From contig VXAU01000777.1 in the NCBI GenBank assembly GCA_013399695.1, positions 1-64,000 of the forward strand: a stretch of 64,000 bases of DNA. Direction: 5' to 3'. The translations under genes and the position numbers were made by a program. Source of the DNA: Formicarius rufipectus (Eukaryota; Chordata; Aves; Passeriformes; Formicariidae). The notes beneath the pieces were generated by a model that worked only from the letters and a program-made list of their open reading frames with translations, did not search any database and was not told the origin of the DNA. Of the stretch, positions 26,897 to 38,540 are shown in pieces. Positions within the stretch are counted from its first letter, which is position 1. Every line of letters starts with the position of its first letter.

Positions 26897-26900
26897 AATG
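26893..26900. repeat. Direct repeat flanking duplicated segment, left (TTTTAATG)
   Basis: This 8-bp word abuts the first base of the duplicated segment and recurs at 27147-27154, just beyond its end. It looks like a target-site duplication made when the segment was inserted here. Confidence 0.6.
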
Positions 26901-27143
26901 AGAGTAGGTAGGAAAAGGAAACTGATAAGGCAAAGATAACAGAGGGTTGAGAGGTAAAAAAAAGATTAAACTGGGAAAACACATTGAGTTAACTTGAGAA
27001 GGTAAAGAGGGATATAAAATGCTAGTGACAAGGAACAGTGATCCCGGAGGGAAGGAAAACTGCATAGAATAACAAGAGGAAAGTAGAAAGGATGGAAGGA
27101 TGAGCTGATGGCTTGTGGCCAAGGTCAAAAAAACATTTGTGTA
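26901..27143. repeat. 243-bp near-identical dispersed duplication, copy 1
   Basis: This segment matches 30940-31182 in the same orientation at 242 of 243 positions; the one difference is A at 27135 against G at 31174. The copies are 4039 bp apart. It is purine-rich on the plus strand, carries no recognisable transposon, coding or tRNA-like sequence, and has no terminal inverted repeat or poly-A tail. Copy 1 is bracketed by TTTTAATG direct repeats while copy 2 is not, so copy 1 may be the derived insertion. The minus-strand frames over both copies give the same peptide only because the DNA is duplicated. Confidence 0.95.
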
Positions 27144-27146
27144 CGT

Positions 27147-27154
27147 TTTTAATG
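27147..27154. repeat. Direct repeat flanking duplicated segment, right (TTTTAATG)
   Basis: Right partner of 26893-26900. Three bases (CGT) separate it from the last base shared with copy 2. Confidence 0.6.
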
Positions 27155-28935
27155 ATTATTAACTCTAAGCCGATTGCAGTTTCAGATAAAGTCTAGTTCC
27201 CCTTTTCCCCTATTGACTCACTGACCAAATTACACCAGTAGTGGTTTCCAGTTCTGGTTATTTAGATGAAAGAGGTAATTTTTTTTCATTCTTTTCTTTC
27301 TAACTGTGTACAGTCTAAGTACTGGTGCTATAGGAGTCAATGAGACTTTCCAATCTTATCCCTCAAAACCAGACAGAATTGTTATTCCAGTTATTTATTT
27401 TTTTTTATTTTGTGGCAAAGCAAAGTCTTCTTAGAAATTTTTTCTTGGGCTTCTTAAAACACAACTACTTGTGAAGAATTTTTTCAATTCGGATAAGGCT
27501 GTGTGAGCCTAAAAATTACTGTTATGCACTGTTACACAGTCTTTTGCACTATGCAATTGAGATGAGTGGGTGTGAAAGCTTTGGAGACTGAATATTTTAC
27601 TCACATGTTCACTAAGCAAGTGTTGGAAGTGGAAGTTTGCCTCGCTAACCTGAGCAGGACTTAATAGAGATTGCAGTCCTCAGGTTAATCAAATTCATGG
27701 GTTTGATAAGATTAAGTGCAGAAATCACAAGAAGATCATATTCATTCTTTCCAGCACCAAGTGTCTAACTGAAAGACATGGTTCTTCATGTTAGTTCACA
27801 AAGTTACAGGAGGGGAAGACGGGTAATTGCAGGAGATCAGCAAACCCAGTGGGGCACCTGGACATCATGCTTACATGCCTAACTTCACATCGTCTACGTT
27901 CTGTGTCAAGAGTGCACCAGAACCCCTCTCTGACTTGGTGTGCAGAGCAACCTTCAGATATTCCCAGGCCCCAACTCCTGCTTAGATAGGCATAAGACAC
28001 CATAGCCTGCCATTTGTTCCCCCTGGGTCTTCTGGTCCCCAAGAGTTAGTTTAAGTTCCATGCTGACCTTTTCATTCAGACTGCAAGTTTCTCAGGGGTG
28101 TATCAAAGCTCATAGTTGGAGTGGCAAACTAATCACTTGCATGTAGTGTATATTGCTGCAGGCCCTGGGGTGATAAATTGTTCAATTTTACTAAGCAAGG
28201 TTGCTTGGAAAGAAAGTAACTCACAATAAGGGTATGTACAGCTGTCTTTGTTATGGACCAAACAATAACAGGCATGGTTGTGATGCTTTTTTGTTCTTAA
28301 TTTTAATTGCCAGAGTCTTTCTCAAGAATGGAAAACACCTTCAGTGAAAAGATTTTAAAATCTGTAATTTGCATAAATATTTTAGATCATTTTTGAAGTA
28401 ACAGCTGTCATGAAAGCTTGTATTACCATTTGTTTACAAAAATAGGAAATCATTACCATTTTGATGTCCCCTGAGTATTGAAAAATACGTATATAAACAC
28501 AGAGCAGATTAACTCAGAGAATGAGTGTGTGTCCTTGTATTCACAATGGCTGAGCTACTCCCACTGCATAAGTTTCATACTTTTTCATTGTCCTCTGTGA
28601 TAACCTCACTTTTGTATTTAAATTCTTTTGTATTTTAATTTTTTCTCAAAGCAATTGTTGGAATTTTATGTTTCTTTCTAACCTATGACTATGATACCTC
28701 ACCTTCAATAGTTCAGAATAGTCAGATATTCTAATATTGCTTTCTTTTTTTAGCAAAAATATTTATTCCACACTGTGGGAGGACACTCAAGCTACAAGGA
28801 TTGGAAGAAACAGATGAAGCAAGAAGACCAGGAGAACAGACTCCAAGAGGTTGCTAAATTAGAGATCTTTTAGAAATTGCATTATTTGTACGGGTTCTCC
28901 TTTAATATGTACCCTCACCAAGTGAAACTGTTACC
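27155..28935. other. Gene-free DNA; weak acceptor-like site near 28.75 kb
   Basis: No gene is supported. A T-rich acceptor-like TTTCTTTTTTTAG at about 28742-28754 opens a short frame, but no matching donor follows, so I do not call an exon. The stretch 27690-27770 is non-repetitive and TAAT-rich. Confidence 0.4.
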
Positions 28936-29090
28936 TGAGCTGGACTGCCCAGCCAGCCCTGCCTGTGCTTGGCAGCAGCACAGAGGGCACTGCCCACCCC
29001 TCGCACCACTGCACCTGCCCACTTGGGCCTCGCTGTGTGTGCCACCAAACCCACACACAGCCCCTGGCACAAGTGGCACCACATGCCAAA
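28936..29090. other. Isolated GC-rich, CpG-poor patch
   Basis: About 155 bp are strongly C- and G-rich (CCAGCCAGCCCTGCC, CTGCCCACCCCTCGC, CACACACAGCCCC) in an otherwise AT-rich region. Only about two CpG dinucleotides occur, unlike a promoter CpG island. Frames on both strands (28877-29169) arise from the composition. It could be an old GC-rich insertion or an exon remnant; I do not recognise it. Confidence 0.55.
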
Positions 29091-30460
29091 ATGGTTTTTA
29101 CAAACACAAAACAAAAATAATGTATATTTTAACTTAATTATAGTAAGACAACAACATTATTTGTACTGAAGTCCCACATTCATATTACTAAATATTGCAA
29201 GACATACTGGCATATATATTATCAAAATTAAATGAGCATCCTTTCATTAAAGTTACAAAGTAGGCTTAATTTCAAGTTCATCTGGGATCTATATTTTCCT
29301 ACAGTAACTACAGTCATGACTTTTTTTTTTTCTGTGTGTTATAGATGCCTTAGTTGTTAATTAAAGGGTCATAGATGACAAATATCCCTTGTAGTAACAA
29401 AGATTTGACTCAAAGTTTCTGAGTCTGTGGGAGTCACTGACATGCAATGTGTTTAGTGAGGACCAGATCTGGAGAAGGATCGCAAACACATGATGCCCAG
29501 TGATGCCATGCTTACTTTTAGTTTGTCAGCTCCCTGCATAAAAAAATCACAAAATCCAGTTATGCTCCGAAGTTTTTTTTGAAATGGAGTGGGAATCTAA
29601 GATTAGGACACACCACAGAAACACATTGGTAAGTGGAAAAGTGAGATGTGTTCAATGTCTGAAATAGCCCATGGGAAGAATGAAACACAAAGAAATATTT
29701 TAACTCTTGTCCTTACCCAGAATTAGTTATCTATGCCAAAAAGTCTGAGGCTTTTTACTGAGGCTACCTGGGACACTGTCTTACTCCTTACACAGAATTC
29801 TACAAGTCCCTTAGGGTAACCATAGCTGGCTGTCTTTTTTCTTCTAAGAGCAAAGTGCAGGAACCTTCAACATCTTGGGGAACTCATATCAAGAACTTTC
29901 TGTGACCTCTTCACCTCCTGACCAGCTCTTAGCTCTTACAGAATGTCTTGCTCAGTGTAGTCAAGTGTGCAAAATTCAGAAACATTTCAAATCTATGTAA
30001 ATGCGAGCTCAGATGCAGGGCAGCAGAAATCTGTTGCCAGGGATAACAAAATCAAAGTAAACTGGTCGGAGAAGACTACTTTCTGTGATTTCTCCAGGTT
30101 ATCATGCCTGCAGTTGCTTGTACAATGCCTCTTGCTGCATAGCACATAAACAGTCACTAGGCAACAGGCCTTTTTTGCTTACTCCCTTTCTAAAGCTGGT
30201 ACCTCACCAAGACATAAAAACAGAGAACAAGGTCTTCTGGTCCCAGAAAATAGGAAAAGCTTCAGAAACAATGGACAGGCTCACTCCTTGCTAAGGACTT
30301 TGTAACTACCAGTTAGTAAAAGCACATGCAAGGCACTTGCTCTTATAGTCTCTGGAGAGAGACAGTTCTCAATGCAAACACCCACAGGTGTGAACAGCCT
30401 AACTGGTTTTACTCTGCTCCAGGTAAAGTAATAATGGAACCACTGCACTTTCCCATAAGA
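29091..30460. other. Gene-free DNA, nothing recognised
   Basis: AT-rich single-copy-looking sequence. The frames at 29967-30508 are not supported as exons. Confidence 0.4.
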
Positions 30461-30501
30461 CTTCTTCTTCTTCTTCTTCTTCTTTTTTTTTTTTTTTTTT
30501 T
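30461..30501. repeat. (CTT)n microsatellite followed by poly-T
   Basis: About eight CTT units (30461-30483) run into about 18 T (30484-30501). Read on the minus strand this is an A run followed by GAA repeats, which could be a decayed retrotransposition tail, but no source transcript is recognisable beside it. Confidence 0.9.
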
Positions 30502-30807
30502 AAATTGAATCTGTACCAAATTACATCTTCAGCAAACCACATCCACAGTATTGTTGCTATTTATTTTCTGTCAGTAACAGGAGGCTCTGTTCTCAAAATT
30601 AGTAAGATATTCTTTGTAGCTGAGTTTAAATAGCTCTCTCAGTTGTTCAGACTGGTTCTGCAACAGCACAAGAATAGCACAAGGAAACATCAAGCGAGGA
30701 GCCAAAACCAGCTAATGTTTAAAGACATAAAATTTTGCACAGGATCATGTAAAGCAACTAAAAATATTCATTGAATTACTGCTATAATGCAGGCACAAAG
30801 CTTTTAC

Positions 30808-30939
30808 AGAATTATGGAATTATTAAAGTTGGAAAAGATCTCATTGAGTCCAACCATTTAGTTGCAGTCTTCACCTCTATGGCTCTTAAAATTTGCACAT
30901 TGACATCACTGCAGTTGATGGGTTTTTTGGGCAATGTCC
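30808..30939 (-). mobile_element. CR1 LINE 3' fragment, interrupted by the duplicated segment
   Basis: The plus strand shows the reverse complement of a CR1 3' end: GAATTATTAAAGTTGGAAAA followed by GATCTCATTGAGTCCAACC. The rest is diverged, ending GGCAATGTCC, which resembles the CR1 words around ACCATGTCC. It stops exactly where copy 2 of the 243-bp duplication begins, and no CR1 continuation is recognisable beyond 31182. Confidence 0.75.
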
Positions 30940-31182
30940 AGAGTAGGTAGGAAAAGGAAACTGATAAGGCAAAGATAACAGAGGGTTGAGAGGTAAAAAA
31001 AAGATTAAACTGGGAAAACACATTGAGTTAACTTGAGAAGGTAAAGAGGGATATAAAATGCTAGTGACAAGGAACAGTGATCCCGGAGGGAAGGAAAACT
31101 GCATAGAATAACAAGAGGAAAGTAGAAAGGATGGAAGGATGAGCTGATGGCTTGTGGCCAAGGTCAAAAAAACGTTTGTGTA
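30940..31182. repeat. 243-bp near-identical dispersed duplication, copy 2
   Basis: Copy 2 of the segment at 26901-27143, same orientation, one mismatch. Its left border is the same base as in copy 1, which argues that this base is a true junction. No matching direct repeat flanks this copy. Confidence 0.95.
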
Positions 31183-31969
31183 TGATAACAAAATGTGACC
31201 TACAGACTGGAGTGGTAGTTTGGGATGCTCTGCCTAGGAATGTATAAACTTCATAGGATGTTTTGTCATAATGTCTCGAGACCAGTTGAGCTTAAGCTTT
31301 TAGGCTGAAGAATCTACTTGGATCATGAACAGGGACTAAGTTTTTGCCATGAGTTTGACTTCTGAATCCTCTTCACAACAATGTAGAGATGAGGCTGAAA
31401 CCTTTTTCTTTGAACACAGAAATCCTTTTAAACATTAAATCTGTTTTGATATTGAAATCAGCTTCCAGGCAGCTTCCTGAGAAGGAAAATTTTTCACTAA
31501 GAAAGGTTCCAGGTGATGTGATTGTAGGCAACTATTTATGAAGATTAGTGCTTGTAAAGAATTTTTTTTTAACTAAAAGAAGTAAAAATATGTATTTGTT
31601 TCAGACTTTTTTTTTTTAATGACTGATTCTTAGACATAAACAAAGCCCTCCAAATTGTCCCACATTTAAATAGAAACTAGTTTGCATAGGTTTCAATGCA
31701 GAAGTTTCAGTTTTTCTTGGGAAGCTAATATAAAATATAAAAAGAATGCTCTTTCACTCTTGTGTTAGGCTGAAGGATAGTTTAAACATAAAAAATTGTA
31801 GCGATACTGTCAAGCTTTTTCAAGTGGTTTAAATAAGCCTAATTCATAGATGTTATAAAAAGTATATGAACTCTACACATAAAGTCTGAAAGGATATATA
31901 ATTCACCTGAAAAAAACCAAACATGTCTAAAGCTGATCAACAGTCTCTCAGTTTATATAGACCATCATT
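31183..31969. other. Gene-free DNA, nothing recognised
   Basis: AT-rich with short T runs near 31561 and 31606. No coding or repeat signal is supported. Confidence 0.4.
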
Positions 31970-32142
31970 GGTACGGAGGGACAAGTACTCTTGTGACCAG
32001 TGAAAGGACTCGAGGAAACTACATGAAGCTGAGCCAGGGAAGGTTTAGGCTGGATATCAGGAGAAAGTTTTTCACTCACAGGGTGGCTGAGAACTGGAAC
32101 AAGTTCCCCAGGGAAGTGGTAACAGCACCAAGCTGCTGGAAA
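31970..32142 (+). mobile_element. CR1 LINE, 3'-proximal fragment
   Basis: The plus strand follows the CR1 ORF2 end: CTTGTGACCAGTGAAAGGAC, ATGAAGCTGAGCCAGGGAAG, GTTTAGGCTGGATATCAGGA, then TTTTTCACTCACAGGGTGG and CCCCAGGGAAGTGGTAACAG. The order corresponds to the conserved LRLNQGRFRLDIRK and FFTERVV regions of CR1. It is truncated at both ends. Confidence 0.85.
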
Positions 32143-35100
32143 AAATAAAAGTTTTCTATGATGCTGATAGCATGAAAGGAATCAAATAATTGGATGATAC
32201 AGCCAAGCTATATCTACAATCCAATAAATAGAAGCATTTTTACCTTTTAACTGAAATTCTATAACCTAAACAATAATGTAAATATGACCTTGGTGCTTTA
32301 AAATATAGACCAAGTCTGCTGCATTCACTGCTTTAAAGGAAATAAAATTCAATAGATTGAGACAAACTCTAGTTACATTTACACTAAGGTAAATCCAGAG
32401 TATGTTTGGGAAAGGGGCAGGCTAACAGAAAGACAAAATTTACTTCATTCAAAAAAAAAAAAAATCAAACTAGTGATTACAAAAGACAGAAGTAAAGAAA
32501 ATACACTTTTATATAACCTAGGGGATAAAATATGACATTCAATTAGAAAATATTAAGAAATTAATGTGCGGGGGAATGCTGATTTAGAATATATTAGAAT
32601 AGTGGACAAGTTACACTTTCTTGTGTCCTGTCATATTCTCCTATGATAAAAGGTTGGCAGAGCTGATAGGCAAAACTTCTTTGCACATTGTGTATAAACT
32701 GCACAACCTTTGCTGTATCAACTTTATGCTCCAATAAACAAGACAATAATGACAAATTATCAAAGCAGTCCTCAGATGTGACCCTCAATTGGAAGAGCAG
32801 CAATTTAATGAAGACAAAAGCTAGGTGAAAGCTGCTAATATCATTTACTGATAAACAGATTTTCTCAAGAGGCTCCTAGCTCAATCCCCTGAGGCCCCAT
32901 AAACCTGCATAATTCCATTTAAAATATTGTGCAATTCACTAAATTAGTCTTTGAACATCCTTACTATCCAATTACGAAGCCCCAGCATGGACAGAATAAT
33001 GAAATTTTTCAAACTGTGGAATGCATGTGGCCTTAACAAACTTATGACAAACACTGAAATTAGCTTTCAGTTTTGAAGCCAGTGTGGACTATTGCTAATG
33101 CTTCAAGTCAGAGATAAAACAATGAAACACTATAGCAGTGGTTAAGCAGAATGTTAAAAAAAATATAAATCTTTGACTTATACAGAATTCTCAACACAGC
33201 CTACCTTCAGGTGCAAAAAGTCATAAGAACTTGAATGATGTTTTTGCATTTGCAAGCTATTTGGTCTGCTTAAGTTCTAGTAAAAGCTTAACTGATTAAA
33301 GGGTACAAAATACCTCCTGGACAGTTTTATCTTCCAGGCAGGCATAAAGACAAGAGTTTCAGAAGTGAAATTTATTTCTGTTCAAGCATTGCAAGCTGTA
33401 TTATTAAAGTCATTTGTCATGGTTTGAATATTTCTGCCTGATTCACCATTAAATTGGCCTTCTAATTGCCAACTTTGTCATAAAAAGCAGTTGGGCTGCT
33501 TCATTCACCAGAAAACTTCAAACCCTTAATAATAGCTTGGTTCAAATAGTGGGGAAACATTGTTATGCTCAAAATTTAAAATGGATGGAGTAGATATTAA
33601 AAAAAAAAGAAGACTCCAAACTGCAACAGAATCCATTAATGATGGTTTCAAATTTAAATGCTATCCAGAGAATATTTAGAATTTATTTTTAATGAAAGGG
33701 TTTTTTTAAATTTGGATGAATACTGTACCTCTTAAAAATGCAAATTAATATATTTTGAATACATATACAAAGCTGAAATAAATCTATGTAACTTAGGGCT
33801 GTGAATCCATACCAAGACAAAAAAATTCATAGTCCCAATTCCTGTCATTATAGAGGTTTGGGACAATGTACATAAGTGGTTGTACAATTATTTTTTTAAA
33901 TTTGTAGATCCATTTAGAACGTGCATGTTGACTTTGTGATTGCACTTATAAATATTTAGGTAGCTATCAGAATCCACGTATCAGATATGCTCATGAAACT
34001 GTGATAGTGAGGTAGTGCATGCAGTTGTGAATGTCTTCACTGGATAGCTGTGGCATGCCAGGAGCTTTTGCCTGCAGTTCTGTACAGTGAACCTCCAGAC
34101 CCAATGAAGTTCAGTTAATATGCCAAAACATATTTAAAGAGGTTTTTTTTATTGGTTTGGTTTGGGTTTTTTTGTTTGTTTCTTTTTTTTTTTTTTAGGT
34201 AAATATGAACTTGATTATATGGGCTTTGTTATATAATAAAATAAATATTTTTCCTTTCTCTGACAAGTATTTTAGTTGCATGACTCAAACCTATATATTT
34301 ACAAGCCATCTACATTTATTTTAGCCAACTATACATTTTGCTAAAGATTTCAGTTATTACTATCTTGAAAAAAGGAAACCAAGACTTAGTGACTTTTTCT
34401 ATAAAACAGATTGTTACTTTAATTTGCAAAATAGATCTGCAAATCTTGTTAGTGTAGGCTTTTAATCAAGACTTGCTATCATTCTATTCTCCCTAGACCA
34501 TTTTTGCCCTAGACTAAAGATTGTCACACTAGGTTAAGGCATTAATTCCGTTGGTTCAAAAAGTTCCCTTTCAATATTTGTCAAAAGATCAGGTGAAAAA
34601 TCTACCATGTACCCAAACAAAGATGTAAAACTTTGTTGGCTATATCTAAACTCAGACTGGGATATCATGTTGACCTTGAATTCAAAGGGACAGATGACCT
34701 TCACTTCAAACATACTTTAGCAGAAGTTAAGATGACTTTCATCCTTAAGAGTCAGACTCATCCATGAGGTTGCTCAGATTTTTAACACTCTTTGACAAGT
34801 GAAGAAACTCTACCAAGGAAGTCCAAAAAAACATGGGTATGACCATCAGAAAAGGTGACAGGATAATGAACCAAAAGGAAAACTCTGAGGATTTCTTATA
34901 TTTATTACTCATTATTTATTGACAACAGAATGATGTGTCTGAGACAGTTGAACAACAGGAAATAGTAGAAGACAGGGAGGAATAGGTAGTAAATAGGAAA
35001 CTCTGAAGATGAAAAAATCAACGGACAATGACTCTCTGCTATGTCTTTCATTATTTTCTTTAACAAGTGTGTTTGAGGCAAATGTTCTTATGAAGCACAA

Positions 35101-38100
35101 TTCAATTTCTTTTCTGAAACAACAGTCATAAGAGTAATGCAGGAAGAAAACAAACTTAGAAAGTTGTTCAGTATCTCAGACAAAAAAAAAGGTTGAAATT
35201 CTTCATGTTTCAGAAATATGTGAAATGAGAAACCCTATTAATACAGTTCCCAGGTCAAGATGCATAATAACTCACTGGTTAGTGTCCTGGGGTGCTATGA
35301 GAAACCTTAGGTCCTCCCACAGACTGCCTCAACAGCATGTGGGATGAAACATTTTGCTTTGACTGCAGCTGTACAGGGTCCTGAACCTGGTTATCACTTT
35401 GGCTATAGAATCCAAATCTACTAATAACAAAAATACCATGGATCCCAACAATTTCTGCAAAGTCTTTCTGTTTCAATAAAAAAAATGTGATTAACTGCAG
35501 GGTACTTTGCCAGAGGATGTCCCCACTGATTGTTGTACATTACCCAGGGGATTATGTGCAGGAAATTGATGCAGACTACATGGAATTAAAAATAAGTGAA
35601 TAAGAAATTTGGAGTGCTGGTGTGAGAAAGAATGAATTCAGTGGTGCCAACAAGCCTTCAGAAGAAGATGGTGAGATACATATAGAAAAGGAAGGAGAAA
35701 TAAGTAAGAACCCTACCTGGCAAAGGATTCAGTCTCCCAGGTTTCTGTTTGTCCTTGCCCAGAATAATCCTCCTTCATAGTCCTTTTGTCTTGTCCCACT
35801 ATATGTCTTTATGAAATGCAAAAGGAGTTGAAGTTTGGAAGCTCTGCTAAATTCAGTTTCTTCTCCTCGGAGTAGAACTCAAGCTAATTTCTCATGGATT
35901 ACCTATGTGAGTGTGATTGAATGTAAGATTTGCAAGCTTGTGCAATGTACATCCTGGCCCGAGATGGGAGTGGCTTGTTCTGGACTAGGGTCAGCACAGG
36001 AATCAGTGTGGTGACAGTCAGGTAGTTTGGGCTACAGTGCAACTTGGAGACATCAGCTGATACAACAGCATAGACAGAATCAAAGAAATCAGTACATCTG
36101 CCAGCAAAGCATGAATTGAGAAATAAAACTGTGACACATGGTTTCCTGCAGGCAGCTGCTAGTATTTCTGATGAGGGGGACAGAGGACACTTAAATTTTG
36201 TCATATGAAAAACAGGGATCTGGACAAAATTAGTAACTCCAGAATCTTGCAGAACATTCATTCATACCTATTGTTGTGGGTTGTTGGGTTTTTTCTTTCT
36301 TTCTTTTTTTNTTTTTTATTAATTGAGACTGACAAAAGTATCATATCAGCATCCTGGAGGAGATATGCTTAAGGTCTATACTATGAAGAAAAGAGGAAGA
36401 TCAAGGGAAGAAAGAAATTCAAAAGAAAAAAGAAAATAGACACAAAGATCTTTCTGGTAGGGATGCTATCATTGTTCAGTGTCAGCACAATGGTGTCCTG
36501 ACTGTTATCAGCCTAATACAAATGGTAAATTAAAATTATAACTAATAGGAAGACAATGGCAGAGGGAAGATGCTTTCAGAAATAAAACATATTGCCATGA
36601 TTGTAAAAGATTAACATTTTTCTTATTAAATGATGAGCTTGCTTCTTAATATCAGTATTATAATAGACTATACTATGAATCTCTCTATCATACCTAAAGG
36701 ACTGTTAATTCATCTTTCATGAATACATTAGAAGAGAGGGTTTTCCCATAGGCAAACACACCATACATATTTGCAAATGTCTTACATAATGATGCAAACA
36801 CTATGCATAGCGAGTAGCTGTGTTATAGTGAAAGGGAGAAACAATACATGCACAAAAAAGACTTTCATTCAATTTCATTAAATACTTAAACCAACAAAAT
36901 TAAGTTCAATTTGTTGTATATAAATCTTGCAGTCAAGAAGAAAGCTGCTGCTTAAATTTATCTTTTTAGCTTAAATTCAGTCATTTTAATAAAGGGTTGG
37001 TAGATAGAGCAAATGATCTGTTATTATGCTGATTGCTTTTGTTCTTAAAACAAACACTGTTCATTTTCTAGTCATATCTACTAGCAAATTCCTAAATATC
37101 AACTTATTTGGGAAAGAGTTCATGCACTGTACTCTGCTTTAAAAAATCTTATTGATATACTACAGTATAGAAATGATATTGGAAATCACAGTCATGGACA
37201 CAAAATAAATAGTAGTCGTTTTATTTAGCTTGTTACCATCTAGTCTGGTCTAAGAATATTACCTTAGTGGCAGACTCAGAATTTATGAAGAGTTACATAA
37301 GGGCCCTGTTGTCAAACGTAAAAATAACCCATTTAGTGCCTGTTTTGCATCTACACAGGAAGTTTTCTTTCATTATCCACCAGCCTCTAGATCTTATTAT
37401 AGTCATTGTTTAATTTGTGCTCCGTTTTACAGGCGACACTTGTACAAGCCTCGTGGGACTGCTGACAGAAGTGTGGCTGTCTCCTTCGCCTGTGTCAATT
37501 CTTTTGTGAACCTTTATAATTAGCCACTTAAGAAATTAAGGAAAATGAAACTGTGGTTGTGGAGTGTTCACTGGTGCTAAGTCAATCATGTGGCACTCCA
37601 AGCTGATACCTAAAAACTCACACTGCTCAGTTGTTCAAACGGTTAACAAAACCTCTTTATGGTAGGTTAATACACAGAAATGAGGTATGTGATCACCAAG
37701 AGATACTAGAAAAGTTAGAACCATTTCCTACAATTATAATACATATAATTATTTGAAAATGCTTTCAAAAGGATTTAAACTCTCGTGTATTTGTGGAGAG
37801 AAATTACCAGTGAGTCACATATCATTCCTTAAAGCCTATTCAGTCCAACTCCCAGTGCTTTATCTCTGAGATTTTATAAGCAAAACATCAACTTGGCAGT
37901 TGTCTCCTGCAGAGAAAATCGTGTCCCAGGTCTTAGTATGTAACATTTCCTATGTTCATGTAAGACACGCCGCAGTTAATTTCCTGACATTACCTTGAAT
38001 AAGTAATGCTGCTTCTAACAAAAAATGTAGTCTGCACCCATGCACACTTTTTCCCTAAAAAAATAATTTTATTTACTTTTTTGTAAAATGTTTCAGGTTT

Positions 38101-38429
38101 TTGTTTGTCTTGTCTATCGTAAAACAATATCTTGTCTCAATTTTTAGTAATCAAAATCCAACATTTTATTTTCTGAGGTTTTTTTGTGTGTTTGTGTGTG
38201 AAAACGTGACTTAAAAAAACTAATAGCTTTTTTGTCACAAATATTTGTTACCAGGATTATTGTCTACTACTTCTATTGTCAATATAGTAAAAGGATTCAA
38301 AGATGTTAGTTTAATATGCATAAATATATACAAACACATACATACATGTATTAATATGGATCTGTGGATGGTCACCCAGAGCTCTTTGTGCTCTGAATGC
38401 ACCTAAAGGTGTGAAAAGTGATTCACTTG
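32143..38429. other. Gene-free DNA with CNE-like stretches and one ambiguous base
   Basis: No gene is supported. The segments 32820-33120 and 33380-33545 look single-copy and are rich in homeodomain-type ATTA words, as in TTCACCATTAAATTGGCC and CTTCTAATTGCCAACTTTG. A T-rich tract lies at 34142-34197. An undetermined base sits inside a T run at 36311. The frame at 35899-36261 (minus) has no splice support. The patch 37435-37500 holds several CpGs and a TGTGGCTGTCTCCTTCGCC word; its nature is unknown. Confidence 0.4.
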
Positions 38430-38540
38430 AAGTGCATCTTACTTACTGCAGAAGCAGCCTTTGAACCCAGAGCAGGAACCAGAATCTCCCCTATTCTCAG
38501 GTGAGTGATTTAAGTACGGAGTCCAATTAGTCATGACATC
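38430..38540 (-). mobile_element. Possible ancient amniote SINE/LINE tail
   Basis: The plus strand holds TTTGAACCCAGAGCAGGAAC, AGAATCTCCCC and TCAGGTGAGTGATTTAAG. This resembles the reverse complement of an old tRNA-derived repeat of turtles and crocodilians, where a GGTTCAAATCCC-type box and CCCAGGTGAGTGCTCTAACC occur in this order. The match is by memory and the copy is old; a similar but weaker arrangement occurs near 38660-38715. Confidence 0.35.

Noticed and set aside
26895..31191. Two minus-strand frames with the same 75-residue peptide (26895-27128 and 30886-31191), suggesting a small gene family
   Set aside because: The identity is at DNA level over the whole 243-bp duplication. The frames begin and end outside it at unrelated points, and the Ser/Leu/Pro/Phe-rich peptide mirrors a purine-rich strand.
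35899..36261. 120-codon minus-strand frame
   Set aside because: No membrane topology, domain or splice pattern; resembles nothing known to me.
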